From Clostridioides difficile_D (GTDB taxonomy: Bacteria; Bacillota; Clostridia; Peptostreptococcales; Peptostreptococcaceae): a DNA stretch of 64,000 bases. Within the stretch, counting starts at the first letter, position 1. The number at the start of each line of letters is the position of its first letter. Positions 18,198 to 27,261 of the stretch are shown one piece after another. The stretch spans positions 2,356,001 through 2,420,000 of the forward strand of contig OX244046.1 of assembly GCA_945861085.1 (NCBI GenBank). Reading direction: 5' to 3'. Made by a program: the position numbers and the translations under genes. The notes beneath the pieces were generated by a model. It made no database searches, was not told the DNA's origin, and saw only the letters and a program-made list of their open reading frames with translations.

Positions 18198-19019
18198 CTA
18201 AGCTATATTGTTAGATTTAACTTTTTCTATGTTAATAAAATAAGTTTCTCTTTCTTTAAATAAAGATACATATTTAAAATCAAGATACTTAAGCATATCA
18301 TAAGCCACATCAAAATCTTTACATATATCTTCTACTCTATGAGAATCAGAACCTACAGTAACTATGAATCCTCCAAGTTCTTTATATCTTTTTAATATAT
18401 CTTCATTAGGATGTATAGCATTTAGTCCATATCTATAACCAGAAGTATTTAGCTCTATACCACTCCCATTATTGATTATTGACTTCAAAACCTCATCAAT
18501 AACATCTTTAAAGTCATTGTATATAACTCTATTATCTGAATATATTCCATACCTAGATATATAATCCAAATGCCCATATATATTGTAATCTTCAAATTCA
18601 CGATTAGTTTCAAGTATGCTATTAAAATATTTATAATATGCATCTTCTTTGCTCAGCCCTTTAAAGTACTCCTTTGATGGAACAGGTATATTATCAATTG
18701 TATGAGTTGAACACAATATAAAATCAAAAGGATTAGAATTTATTATTTCTTCTATTTCATTTTTTAGATGTTTTCTATAACCAACTTCAACACCTAGTAA
18801 TAACTCTATGTCCTTTTTATATTTTTCTTTAAACTTATTAAATACTGGAACATAGTCATTATAATTTATACAAAAACCTCTATCTTCATCATGTTCTAAA
18901 TGGTCTGTAAAAGTTAAATATCTAACACCAATACTTATAGCCTTTTTTATTGTATCTTCCATTGAATCCTTTCCATCACTTGAAAAATTAGTATGAATAT
19001 GATTATCTATTAAATTCAT
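18198..19019 (-). CDS. PHP-domain phosphatase, HisJ/HisK-like
   Basis: A 273-residue PHP-superfamily metal-dependent phosphoesterase. The N-terminal DNHIHTNFSSDG supplies metal-binding His7 and His9. TDHLEHD, a central STHT histidine, GHLDYISRYG and a late VGSDSH complete the usual set of metal ligands. The family includes histidinol-phosphate phosphatases of the HisJ type, which is the most likely activity, though related proteins hydrolyse other phosphoesters. It has no signal peptide. It starts after AGGGAGGG and is monocistronic with its own terminator. No other histidine biosynthesis gene is adjacent. Confidence 0.8.
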   Translation of the reverse strand: MNLIDNHIHTNFSSDGKDSMEDTIKKAISIGVRYLTFTDHLEHDEDRGFCINYNDYVPVFNKFKEKYKKDIELLLGVEVGYRKHLKNEIEEIINSNPFDFILCSTHTIDNIPVPSKEYFKGLSKEDAYYKYFNSILETNREFEDYNIYGHLDYISRYGIYSDNRVIYNDFKDVIDEVLKSIINNGSGIELNTSGYRYGLNAIHPNEDILKRYKELGGFIVTVGSDSHRVEDICKDFDVAYDMLKYLDFKYVSLFKERETYFINIEKVKSNNIA

Positions 19020-19132
19020 ATTATCCCTCCCTTTATTTTATCTATCTTAATTATACAACAAGTTTATTGTATGCAATTGTTAAAAGAAAATTATAATGGT
19101 TAAATTTTATTTACATATTTATCTTTTTACAC

Positions 19133-19182
19133 AAAAAAGGAGTATCTATGTTTGATTTTAGAAAATCATTAAAGATACCTCC
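19133..19182 (-). terminator. Terminator of the small membrane protein gene
   Basis: Stem GGAGTATCT (19139-19147) with AGATACCTCC (19173-19182), one bulge, and an inner TGATTTT/AAAATCA hairpin. It is followed on the minus strand by TTTTTT, 28 bases after the stop. Confidence 0.8.
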
Positions 19183-19210
19183 CATTTATTCCATTTATAT
19201 AGCCTTCCAT

Positions 19211-19564
19211 TTAACTTTTAAAAGTCTTAATTTTGTAATAGAGCTTAGCTGTTATATGTCCAATCATATAAAAAGCTGCATACAGTAAAACATATATATA
19301 TGCTGAATCGTTTAAAAATATATACATTAATACTATATAAGTTGATAAAGACACAATAAGTGATAAAATCCAACTAATTTTATTTAATGCACAAACTATC
19401 CCTTGTATTAAAAAAGAAATTGGAAAAATCAAAACCAGCCCTATTACAAAAATTCCCTTAGATTGAATATCTGGAATATTAAATATATCTGTAGCAAAAG
19501 TTAAAAATATTAATACCATTATGATTGTAGGAAATATGATACTAAAAATGCTACTCTTTTTCAT
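19211..19564 (-). CDS. Small multi-pass membrane protein, unknown
   Basis: About 117 residues with four hydrophobic segments (roughly 6-24, 36-56, 62-80 and 82-105 counted from the ATG at 19564) and a basic C-terminus (KLYYKIKTFKS). I choose the second of two close ATGs, since AAGGA abuts the first and lies 9 bases from the second. No family recognised. It sits between the Cwp24-like gene and the PHP gene, 60 bases after the former's stop, and has its own terminator. Confidence 0.65.
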   Translation of the reverse strand: MKKSSIFSIIFPTIIMVLIFLTFATDIFNIPDIQSKGIFVIGLVLIFPISFLIQGIVCALNKISWILSLIVSLSTYIVLMYIFLNDSAYIYVLLYAAFYMIGHITAKLYYKIKTFKS

Positions 19565-19633
19565 AATAATCATTCCTTATTTCTTGACTATTTGATAATC
19601 TTAAGTAAGCATATCCTTAAATTAATACTTCAA

Positions 19634-21076
19634 TTACTTTGTTGACTCAATTTCTCTCATCATTCTAACTAAATCTTGTCCATATTGACCTCCAGCCCAA
19701 TTATTAGATAGACTTTCAACTGTTTTGGCTTTCCCAAATAAAGATTTTTCATGTCTAGGGTCTACTGGATTTGAAAGTGGATAACCATCTTGTCCTGCAT
19801 ATAAGCATAAATGTTGAATTTGAGCTAGTATTCCCTCTTCCCAAGTATCAAATCTTGAATGTGCGTTCTTATCAGTATCAGAACCACCTACAGAAGTCTT
19901 AAGTCCACAAGGATTTTTAAATGACGCATCTAATACTCCACCAAAATTACAAAAACCAGTTTCTTTTGCAGATTGAGCTACTGCTAAGACAGGATTTACT
20001 CCTTCCTGAACAGCAGTATCATATAATATTGGTATTAATTCTATAAATAAATCATTAGCATTTTTAGATTTAGCCCATTTTAAGCAAGATTCCAAACTAG
20101 CTGTTGGTTCACCTAATATGCTTGTCTCATTTTTTATAGGTGAATCTCCCTTTGTAGATGAATCACCATTATTTTGTGCAGAAGAAACACACTTATTATA
20201 CACACTATCACTTATTGAACCTAATCTAGTAATCTTATCTGCTCCTGCTAATATAGACTTATCACTACTTTCAGACACCAATACAATTGGATTTTCCTTA
20301 GCAATTGTAGAACCTGTAAGTGCATTTACTAAATCATATCCATCACTTAAATAAAATTCTGATGCATCTGGATAAAATTCTTTTATAACTTTCTTATTTG
20401 TGTCATATCTATCTGAACCACCAAGTCTTTTAGCATTAGTTTTGTTAACTAGGCTAGTACTCATAGATATACTTCCACCTACTGCATATGTTTTTAGATT
20501 ACTTGTTGAAAAAGGCACACTCTTTCCATCGGTAAGTACGATAGGCGCTACGTCTCTTACTGATACAGGTGCAGCACTTATAGTATCTGCTTCTCCTTTA
20601 TATGCATTAGTTAGTATCACTTCATCAACTTTTTTAATACCACTTACCTCTTTAGCAACACTATAACTAGTCTTTATTCTGTCATCTCCGCCTAGTCTAG
20701 TTACTTGTGCTCCTGTTTTTTTCAGTTCAGTTTCAACTGACTTACTTATTGATAATTCTTTACCTATTATGTATATTTTTTTAACATTTTTTAATCTTTG
20801 TCTTGTTTCATTTGGTATTTTATTTTTTTGTGCAAGTAAAATTGGAGCATCAACAGCACCAGCAAGACCACTTGCTGAAAGACCATCTGCTATAGAATTA
20901 TCCATATTTACCATGATTGCTGTATCATAACTCTTTTTATCTGCTATTAATCCAGCAGTCTCATATATATTGTTACCTTTAATCGTATCTGATGTTAATG
21001 CATTTACATTAGGCACATTTATTAGAAATATAGCTAATGTTAGACCTAATGTTAAAACTCTTCTAATTGTTCTCAT
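19634..21076 (-). CDS. cwp24: Cell wall protein with three CWB2 repeats and a glucosaminidase-like domain
   Basis: A 480-residue secreted surface protein. The signal peptide RRVLTLGLTLAIFLINVPNV ends near NALT. Three CWB2 (PF04122) repeats follow at about 30-120, 125-212 and 218-300; they anchor C. difficile S-layer proteins to the PSII wall polysaccharide. A short linker leads to a C-terminal (325-480) glucosaminidase-like hydrolase: FIELIPILYDTAVQEGVNPV, AVAQSAKETGFCNFGG with a candidate catalytic Glu in KETG, and a closing SNNWAGGQYGQDLVRMMREI. I recall this arrangement, N-terminal CWB2 and C-terminal hydrolase, as Cwp24 (CD2193), and the gene order fits, but this was not checked. The start follows AAGGGGGAAG. 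Confidence 0.85.
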   Translation of the reverse strand: MRTIRRVLTLGLTLAIFLINVPNVNALTSDTIKGNNIYETAGLIADKKSYDTAIMVNMDNSIADGLSASGLAGAVDAPILLAQKNKIPNETRQRLKNVKKIYIIGKELSISKSVETELKKTGAQVTRLGGDDRIKTSYSVAKEVSGIKKVDEVILTNAYKGEADTISAAPVSVRDVAPIVLTDGKSVPFSTSNLKTYAVGGSISMSTSLVNKTNAKRLGGSDRYDTNKKVIKEFYPDASEFYLSDGYDLVNALTGSTIAKENPIVLVSESSDKSILAGADKITRLGSISDSVYNKCVSSAQNNGDSSTKGDSPIKNETSILGEPTASLESCLKWAKSKNANDLFIELIPILYDTAVQEGVNPVLAVAQSAKETGFCNFGGVLDASFKNPCGLKTSVGGSDTDKNAHSRFDTWEEGILAQIQHLCLYAGQDGYPLSNPVDPRHEKSLFGKAKTVESLSNNWAGGQYGQDLVRMMREIESTK

Positions 21077-21086
21077 ATTCTTCCCC

Positions 21087-21100
21087 CTTGATATATCAAG
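21087..21100. promoter_or_regulatory. Perfect palindrome overlapping the cwp24 RBS
   Basis: CTTGATATATCAAG is a perfect 14-bp palindrome, 10 bases before the cwp24 start, with its left end inside the ribosome binding site. It could bind a dimeric regulator or mask the ribosome binding site in RNA. Confidence 0.4.
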
Positions 21101-21111
21101 TTTAATTCAAA

Positions 21112-21151
21112 AATGACTATAGCATAGTAGTACATCTACGCTATAGTCATT
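21112..21151 (-). terminator. Terminator-like hairpin in the cwp24 leader
   Basis: A perfect 12-bp stem (AATGACTATAGC at 21112-21123 with 21140-21151) with further pairing in the loop. On the minus strand it is followed by a short T-run (TTTTTG with the stem end). It lies between the inferred promoter and the cwp24 start codon. No other minus-strand gene ends here, so an attenuator or mRNA-stabilising hairpin is possible. Confidence 0.55.
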
Positions 21152-21180
21152 TATTATAATTTAATAATTATATATTTGTT

Positions 21181-21189
21181 ATTATATCA
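21181..21189 (-). promoter_or_regulatory. Extended -10 promoter element for cwp24
   Basis: On the minus strand TGATATAAT gives an extended TGnTATAAT -10 element. The start would be near 21174, making a leader of about 98 bases that contains the hairpin at 21112-21151. No good -35 is seen. Confidence 0.4.
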
Positions 21190-21199
21190 TAAATTACAA

Positions 21200-21675
21200 A
21201 AAGTTTCCATAATATTGTATAGATTAAAGGAAAAATTTACATTTTAGTTACAATTTCCCATATTTTACTTCTATTTTATATATATATGGTAACAATTTGT
21301 AATAAAAATCAATATTTATATTCTATATTTATTGTACTGCTTTACAAAATGAAATTTTATTGTATACAACAAATAGATTACAGCTTTACATAATCTATTT
21401 ATTAAATAAATCTTTTATCAATATCATTAAGGATGCACCCTGCATCAAGTTTATTATGTTTCAATTTTTTGATTAAGTATTTACTATTTATTTATATGTC
21501 AATCTACTTTTCTACCTTTAATTTAATTCTAACATATTTTTTATGTGTTTTATGATATATAATATGATATATTCTAATTAATGATATTTTCAAGTAAAAA
21601 AATGTTACTCTATTATAAAGTGATAGTATGCTTGAAAATAAATAAAACACTTAACTTTATTTAAGGAGATTTACG
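21200..21675. other. Divergent intergenic region with small inverted repeats
   Basis: About 475 AT-rich bases between divergent cwp24 and ROK genes without a convincing ORF. It contains AAATAGATTA/TAATCTATTT (21371-21400, 10-bp stem, 10-base loop) and GATGCA-CCC-TGCATC (21432-21446), a relatively GC-rich 6-3-6 palindrome that could be an operator. No c-di-GMP riboswitch core is visible. Confidence 0.4.
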
Positions 21676-22887
21676 ATGAGTAACAAACAAGGTTCTAATA
21701 TAAAAGATGTAAAAATTAAAAATAAGTTAATAATATTGAAATTGCTTTCTACAAATACACCTATGTCCAGAGTTGATTTAGCTAAGTCTACAGGTCTTAC
21801 TAAAATGACTTTATCAAATCTAGTTACTGAACTTATTAATGAAAACATGATTAGAGAAATAGAGTCATCAACTTTAAATGCACATTCATCAGGTCGTAAA
21901 CCTATTTTATTGGATATTTCTAATATATCACCTTGTATCTGTGGAATTCTAATAAGAAGAAATATATGTAAGGTAATTATTTCAGATTTGAAAGGTAATA
22001 TTGTAAAGCAACTTTCTGAAACTTACCCTAAATATCTATCAAATGATGTCTTAAAAGATATAATAAAGAGAATGTTTACTAAAATAATGAAAATCAATAA
22101 GAGAGATATAATTGGAATTGGTATTTCTTCAATAGGTCCAGTAGATAATATAAATGGTACCATACTAAATCCTCCAGACTTTGGAAATGTATCAAACCTA
22201 AATATAGTAGATTTTATAAAAGAAATGTCTGATTTGCCAATATTTTTGATAAATGATGCTAATTCGGGTGCATTAGCAGAAAAAATGTATGGTTTAGGTA
22301 AGAATATATCAAATTATATATACCTACACATAATGAATGGTATTGGAGCTGGTCTAGTTCTAGAAAATAAACTTCATACTGGTAATCTAGGACAGAGCGG
22401 GGAAATAGGACATACATCAATTAATTTTAGTGGACCATTATGTAGTTGTGGTAACAATGGATGTCTAGATTATTACACAAGTGTCAGTAATCTAATTAAA
22501 AGAATTGAATCATTGAGCCATATTTATCCCAACTCTCCATTAATTAGCTGTAAAGACTTTTCTTTAGTCAAGTTAATAGATGAGGCAAATAATAAAGATG
22601 CTCTTTCTATGTTTTTGCTTGATGAATTTTGTACATATGTATCATATGCATTGATTAATACACTTACATTGATTGATTGTAGTTCTATAATAATAGGCTA
22701 TGACTTTAATATCCCTGGTACATTTATAGAAAATACATTATTAAAAAAATTGACTGCTTCAGCAAGTTTTTCTAAATATAAAAAAATAAGTGTAAGACAT
22801 TCAAATTTTGGAGCAAATGCACCACTAATCGGCTCTATAGCCATTGTCAGTTATAATTTTTTTAATGGTAGTATAAATTTTTATTAA
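21676..22887 (+). CDS. ROK-family transcriptional regulator
   Basis: A 403-residue NagC/XylR-type regulator. An N-terminal winged helix-turn-helix (about 12-62, with MSRVDLAKSTGLTKMTLSNL) binds DNA. The rest is a ROK sugar-kinase-like domain, with the ROK zinc motif GH-x9-CSCGNNGC (Cys256, Cys258, Cys263 and His246). Such proteins repress sugar-use genes until a sugar or sugar phosphate binds. AAGGAG precedes the ATG by about 6 bases. It is divergent from the Cwp24-like gene and upstream of ferritin; no sugar genes adjoin directly, so its targets are unknown. The palindrome at 21432-21446 is a candidate self-operator. Confidence 0.85.
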   Translation: MSNKQGSNIKDVKIKNKLIILKLLSTNTPMSRVDLAKSTGLTKMTLSNLVTELINENMIREIESSTLNAHSSGRKPILLDISNISPCICGILIRRNICKVIISDLKGNIVKQLSETYPKYLSNDVLKDIIKRMFTKIMKINKRDIIGIGISSIGPVDNINGTILNPPDFGNVSNLNIVDFIKEMSDLPIFLINDANSGALAEKMYGLGKNISNYIYLHIMNGIGAGLVLENKLHTGNLGQSGEIGHTSINFSGPLCSCGNNGCLDYYTSVSNLIKRIESLSHIYPNSPLISCKDFSLVKLIDEANNKDALSMFLLDEFCTYVSYALINTLTLIDCSSIIIGYDFNIPGTFIENTLLKKLTASASFSKYKKISVRHSNFGANAPLIGSIAIVSYNFFNGSINFY

Positions 22888-22913
22888 ATATGTAAAATAT
22901 TTAAACACTTTTA

Positions 22914-22942
22914 TTGAATATTTTTCCATTTAATATTATTAT
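22914..22942 (+). promoter_or_regulatory. Candidate promoter of the ferritin gene
   Basis: TTGAAT (22914-22919), a 17-base spacer and TATTAT (22937-22942), about 37 bases before the ferritin start. The match is moderate. Confidence 0.45.
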
Positions 22943-22978
22943 ATTTTATAAGAGCGTTTAAAATTTGGAGGTATAAAA

Positions 22979-23494
22979 ATGATTTCAGCTAAAATGGAAA
23001 AATTACTTAACGAGCAGATTAACCATGAATTATATTCTGCGTATCTTTACCTTTCTATGTCTTCTTACCTTGAAGCAGAAGGACTTAAAGGATTTTCTAA
23101 TTGGTTTTATGTTCAATATAAAGAAGAGACAGACCATGCTATGTTTTTTTACAAATACTTACATAATGTAGGAGGAAAGGTTCAGCTTGATGCTATCCCA
23201 ATGCCAGATTCAGACTTTACTTCTGCAATGGATATTCTTGAGCGTACATTGGCTCATGAAAAAAAGGTTACAGCTTTAATAAACAATTTAGCAGCTGTAG
23301 CAAACTCTGAGTCAGACTTTAGAACTTCTCAATTCTTACTTTGGTTTATATCTGAACAAGCAGAAGAAGAAACAAATTGTGAAGACAATATAAAACGTGT
23401 TAAACTTGCTGGAGAGGGTGGTCTATTCTTTGTTGACCAAGAATTTGCTAATCGTACATACGCAGCTCCAACAAATCCACCTGTGACAATATAA
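22979..23494 (+). CDS. ftn: Ferritin
   Basis: A 171-residue non-haem ferritin that oxidises and stores iron in a 24-subunit shell. Ferroxidase ligands appear in order: Glu17 (NHELYSAYLY), Glu50 and His53 (YKEETDHAMFFY), then a second-half glutamate pair around ERTLAHEKK and the WFISEQAEEE helix. Length and the four-helix pattern fit bacterial FtnA. GGAGG sits 8 bases before the ATG. It has its own promoter-like sequence and a strong terminator, so it is monocistronic. No Fur box was clear. Confidence 0.93.
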   Translation: MISAKMEKLLNEQINHELYSAYLYLSMSSYLEAEGLKGFSNWFYVQYKEETDHAMFFYKYLHNVGGKVQLDAIPMPDSDFTSAMDILERTLAHEKKVTALINNLAAVANSESDFRTSQFLLWFISEQAEEETNCEDNIKRVKLAGEGGLFFVDQEFANRTYAAPTNPPVTI

Positions 23495-23521
23495 TGTTTA
23501 AAAATTTTTAATATAATAAAT

Positions 23522-23570
23522 AAGGTGTTTTAATGAAAATCAAGATTGATTCTGCCCATTAAAACACCTT
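23522..23570 (+). terminator. Terminator of the ferritin gene
   Basis: A perfect 14-bp stem AAGGTGTTTTAATG (23522-23535) with 23557-23570, then TTATTATT, 28 bases after the stop. Confidence 0.85.
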
Positions 23571-23674
23571 TTATTATTCGTTTTATATGTAGTATTTTAT
23601 TGTTTATACAGTACTATTTCACAATTAGACTTAAAACTATACTTTAAAATATTTTAACTTTAAATTTGGGGTGA

Positions 23675-23715
23675 CTGAAAATCACACTATTTAATTTATA
23701 AAATGTGATTTTCAG
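23675..23715 (-). terminator. Hairpin at the end of the amino-acid-oxidation operon
   Basis: A perfect 11-bp stem CTGAAAATCAC (23675-23685) with 23705-23715. It lies 40 bases after the stop of the minus-strand acyl-CoA synthetase gene. No clean T-run follows, so it is a moderate terminator call. Confidence 0.5.
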
Positions 23716-23754
23716 CCGGTGCTTTAATCATGGTTGAATACCAAAACTTATAAA

Positions 23755-25854
23755 CTATTTATATTTAACTATTAAGGCGTCTACTGCACATACACCTTTT
23801 CCTTTAGGATATACAAACACTGGATTTAAATCTATTTCCTTAACCTCATCCTTATTTTCATAAGCATATTTTCCTAACTTAACCATCATATCTGCAAGAG
23901 CATCAATATCGCAAGGTTCACTTCCTCTATATCCATTTAAAAGCTTAAATGATTTTAATTTTTTAAGCATCATGATAGCTTCATCGTGATTTATAGGTAG
24001 TGGATATAAAGTAGTATCTTTAAATACTTCTACAAATACGCCTCCTAAACCAACTAGTAACATTGGGCCAAATTGGTCATCATTAGTTATACCAATAATA
24101 ATTTCTATTCCACTTTCTACCATTTCTTGAACTAGTATACCATCAATCTTAGCATCTGGTTTTTCTTTTTTTACATTGGCTAAAATCTCATTATATGCAT
24201 CTACTGCCTCATATCTATTCTTAATCCCTATTTTAACTCCTCCAACATCAGATTTGTGTAATATTTCGGAAGAATTTATTTTTAAGACAACAGGATAGTT
24301 AATATATTTTAAGATTTCATCTAATTCATCAATACTTTTTGCATTACCTTGTCCTGGTACTGGTACTCCATATTCCTTCATCTCAATTTTGCTATCTAAC
24401 TCTGATAACGCTACTACATTATTTGAGTCTCTTTTCTTAACAGCTTTAAATTCCAAAGTTCTCTTTGAGTAATCATAATCTATAAATTTAGCCATTTTAT
24501 TAAAACAAGTAAATGTAGTTCCAACTGATGACATTATAGGTACTTGATTGTTTTCTAATCTAGTTCTATAATCTAAATATCTATTTCCTTCAAGTGTAGG
24601 AACTGCAAACACTGGCTTTTTCAATCCTTGTTCTCTAGCTTCACTTACAGCTTGACAAAGTGTTTCATGCATTTCATTTTCTTCATCTCTTATATTTGCA
24701 CCTACCATAGTAAATCCAACACTATCATCCTTTTCAAAAGTATGTAATAGACCTACTATCATATCCTTTTCATGGAATAATGCAGTTGTAGCATCTAGTG
24801 GATTTTTAGGTGTTGCAAATCCTGGAAGATATTTTTTCATTTCTTCTTTAGTTTCAGAAGATATTTCTGCAAGTTCTACACCATTTTCTTCTGCTAAATC
24901 TGCACAAATAGTATTTTCTCCACCTGAGAAGTTTATTGCTGCAAAATTAGAATTTTTAGGTAAATTACCATCTAAAACACTAAAAGCTTGTGCTAAACAC
25001 ATAAACTGTTCTAAGTTTTCCACAGAAATTACTCCGTATTTTTCAAAAATACTTTCAAAAGCCTTACTTGAACCAGCTAAGTTTCCTGTATGAGAAGCAG
25101 CAGAAATAGCTCCTTTTTCTGACCTTCCTGATTTCAAGATTATTACTGGTTTTCTTTTTTGAGCAGCTCTTTTTAACGCATATATGAATTTTTGTGGATT
25201 TTTTAAACCTTCAAGGTAGATAGCTATTACTGATGCATAATCATCATCTACAAGAAAATCTACAGCATCTTCTAGTGTAACTATATTTCCATTTCCAGTT
25301 GAAAAACCATAAGATATATTAAAATAATCACTTGAGACAATCTCCGCAGTTATAAATCCACTTTGCCCTACAATTCCTATCCCAGGCTTTTTAGTATCTA
25401 AATCCCACTTAGAACCTCCTGCCCACAGATTAACTTTGTCTATACAATTTAGCAATCCCATACAGTTTGGACCTAATATTTTCATATCATATGTATTTGA
25501 TATTTCTATAAGTTGATTTTCTAAATCTATACCTTCTTCTGTTCCTTCTTCTGCAAATCCACTAGCATATACTACAGCTGCCTTTGTACCTAACTCTCCA
25601 CAATCTTTTAATACAGATGGAACTACATTTCTAGGTGTACATACTACCACACAATCTACTACTTCTGGAACCTCTTGTATCGTTTTGTAACATTTTCTCC
25701 CAAATAATTCTTCTCTTTTTGGATTAACATAGTATACTCTATCTGTATCTTTACTTTTTACTATACTAAGTGCTGCACTTCTACCAAAACCAAGTTTATC
25801 AGTCACTCCTACTATAGCAATACTCTTTGGTCTAATAAGTTTTTCCAAACTCAT
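23755..25854 (-). CDS. Acyl-CoA synthetase (ADP-forming), fused alpha-beta type
   Basis: A 699-residue enzyme that converts acyl-CoA, ADP and phosphate into the free acid, CoA and ATP. The N-terminal CoA-binding domain (SIAIVGVTDKLGFGR, then VVVCTPRNVVPSVLKD) leads to the ligase-CoA domain with the SAASHTGNLAGS loop, whose His is the phosphorylated residue in this family. The C-terminal ATP-grasp domain follows (from about 480; VLKINSSEILHKSDVGGVKIG). It is cytosolic and about the normal length for fused archaeal-type ACD proteins. As the last gene of the operon it can recover ATP from acyl-CoA made by the oxidoreductase. A conserved hairpin-like repeat separates it from the gamma-subunit gene. 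Confidence 0.9.
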   Translation of the reverse strand: MSLEKLIRPKSIAIVGVTDKLGFGRSAALSIVKSKDTDRVYYVNPKREELFGRKCYKTIQEVPEVVDCVVVCTPRNVVPSVLKDCGELGTKAAVVYASGFAEEGTEEGIDLENQLIEISNTYDMKILGPNCMGLLNCIDKVNLWAGGSKWDLDTKKPGIGIVGQSGFITAEIVSSDYFNISYGFSTGNGNIVTLEDAVDFLVDDDYASVIAIYLEGLKNPQKFIYALKRAAQKRKPVIILKSGRSEKGAISAASHTGNLAGSSKAFESIFEKYGVISVENLEQFMCLAQAFSVLDGNLPKNSNFAAINFSGGENTICADLAEENGVELAEISSETKEEMKKYLPGFATPKNPLDATTALFHEKDMIVGLLHTFEKDDSVGFTMVGANIRDEENEMHETLCQAVSEAREQGLKKPVFAVPTLEGNRYLDYRTRLENNQVPIMSSVGTTFTCFNKMAKFIDYDYSKRTLEFKAVKKRDSNNVVALSELDSKIEMKEYGVPVPGQGNAKSIDELDEILKYINYPVVLKINSSEILHKSDVGGVKIGIKNRYEAVDAYNEILANVKKEKPDAKIDGILVQEMVESGIEIIIGITNDDQFGPMLLVGLGGVFVEVFKDTTLYPLPINHDEAIMMLKKLKSFKLLNGYRGSEPCDIDALADMMVKLGKYAYENKDEVKEIDLNPVFVYPKGKGVCAVDALIVKYK

Positions 25855-25888
25855 AAATTCACTCTCCTATATATTTATAGTTGTGATT

Positions 25889-25962
25889 TTAAGTGAATTT
25901 TATCTCAAGACGAAGTTTCTTTTGGCACTAAAGATTATTAAATCTTGAGATAAATCACTTAA
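25889..25962 (-). repeat. Long inverted repeat inside the operon
   Basis: A stem of about 20 bp with a 2-base bulge pairs 25889-25910 with 25943-25962 around a loop of about 32 bases. It fills the 123-base gap between the gamma-subunit and acyl-CoA synthetase genes. No T-run follows, so an mRNA processing or stability element is more likely than a terminator. Confidence 0.6.
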
Positions 25963-25977
25963 GATAAGGGTAATTTA

Positions 25978-26517
25978 TTAAATGGCGTTATTATAGCCTT
26001 CCATGAATGCTGCTTCATTTTGAACATTAAACTTACCTTTTCCTTTTTCCTCAAAGAAATCACACATAGTTTTTAAAGCTAATTCTTTTTCAAATAATCC
26101 AGTTTTCGCAATTAATGCTCCAAGTACTACTATATTTGCTGCTTTTGGATTGTTTACTTTTTGGGCTAATTCTTGGCAATTTATTTTAACTACATTTATA
26201 TCTTCTCTTAACGCTACATTCTCATCTATTGCAGATGTATTAATAACTACTGTTCCACCTTCTTTAACTAAATTTATATAATCTAAAGATGGCTTATTCA
26301 TAGCTACCAAAACATCTATTTCTTCCATATCAGGTCCACCTATACTCTCATCAGAAAACTTTACTACACTATATGCTTTTCCACCTCTCATAGTTGGACC
26401 ATATGCAGGCATCCAAGTTACCTGTTTTCCTAATTCAAGTGCTGACTCAGCTACAATTAGACCAAGAGTTAAAACTCCTTGACCACCAAATCCTGCAAAT
26501 ACTAACTCTTTTTCCAT
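25978..26517 (-). CDS. 2-oxoacid:ferredoxin oxidoreductase, gamma subunit
   Basis: A 179-residue gamma subunit (POR/VOR family domain EKR). It starts with the nucleotide-like AGFGGQGVLTLG motif, typical of the family, followed by ESALELGKQVTWMPAYGPTMRGGKA. It forms part of the four-subunit complex that oxidatively decarboxylates 2-oxoacids to acyl-CoA with ferredoxin as acceptor. It begins 2 bases after the beta-subunit stop, which indicates tight coupling. Confidence 0.9.
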   Translation of the reverse strand: MEKELVFAGFGGQGVLTLGLIVAESALELGKQVTWMPAYGPTMRGGKAYSVVKFSDESIGGPDMEEIDVLVAMNKPSLDYINLVKEGGTVVINTSAIDENVALREDINVVKINCQELAQKVNNPKAANIVVLGALIAKTGLFEKELALKTMCDFFEEKGKGKFNVQNEAAFMEGYNNAI

Positions 26518-26519
26518 AA

Positions 26520-27260
26520 TTATTCACCATCCCTTTGCTTAAATTCGCCAAGAGTATAATATGGCACGATTTCTTCTTCCATCCACTTGATAGATTTCTC
26601 TAGTGATACCCCCCAGTTGGTTGGACAAGGTGCTAATATTTCAACTAATGAATATCCCTCTCCATTTAATTGAGCTTCTATTGCATTTTTTATATATTTT
26701 TTTAGATTAATTATTTCTTTTGGACTATGAACTGAACCTCTTGCTACATAGGCTACATCAAAGAAATTTGCTACCATCTCAGGCACTTTTAACGGACTAC
26801 CAGTAGTCTTTACATCTCTTCCATTTATGCTTGTTGTTGTAACTTGACATGGCATAGTAGTCCATGACATTTGTCCACCAGTCATAGCAAAGTTATTGTT
26901 ATTTATTACAAATACAGTCACATTATGGTTTCTATATGCAGTATTTAAAGTTTCAGAAAGACCTATAACATAAGCGTCTCCATCTCCTTGATAAGTCATT
27001 ACTAATGTTTCTGGAAGTGCTACTTTAACTCCTATAGCTGTAGATGAAGCTCTACCATGTGCAGTTTGCATCTTATCACCATTCCAGCTAAAATTCATAT
27101 TACAAACACAACCAACTCCTAATGTCAATACATGATTTTTTTCATATCCATGTTCTTCTATTACTTCAGCTATTATACGGTTTACTATTCCATGACCACA
27201 ACCTGGGCAAAATTTGTTTGGTATTGAAACAACGCTAGGTGTTAATTTTTCTGTAGCCAT
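26520..27260 (-). CDS. 2-oxoacid:ferredoxin oxidoreductase, beta subunit (TPP-binding)
   Basis: A 246-residue thiamine-diphosphate-binding beta subunit. CPGCGHGIVNR at the N-terminus and GVGCVCNMNF give cysteines of the kind that ligate the proximal iron-sulfur cluster. GDGDAYVIG followed by FVINNNNFAMTGGQ is the TPP/Mg motif. It pairs with the alpha subunit encoded 1 base upstream. Substrate preference (pyruvate, branched-chain or aryl 2-oxoacids) cannot be read from the sequence. GGAGGTG lies about 9 bases before the ATG. Confidence 0.92.
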   Translation of the reverse strand: MATEKLTPSVVSIPNKFCPGCGHGIVNRIIAEVIEEHGYEKNHVLTLGVGCVCNMNFSWNGDKMQTAHGRASSTAIGVKVALPETLVMTYQGDGDAYVIGLSETLNTAYRNHNVTVFVINNNNFAMTGGQMSWTTMPCQVTTTSINGRDVKTTGSPLKVPEMVANFFDVAYVARGSVHSPKEIINLKKYIKNAIEAQLNGEGYSLVEILAPCPTNWGVSLEKSIKWMEEEIVPYYTLGEFKQRDGE

Positions 27261-27261
27261 A

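Noticed and set aside
21077..21675. Cyclic-di-GMP riboswitch before the surface protein gene
   Set aside because: Such riboswitches precede some C. difficile surface genes, but none of the conserved core (for example GGGCAAACC-type segments) is present on either strand.
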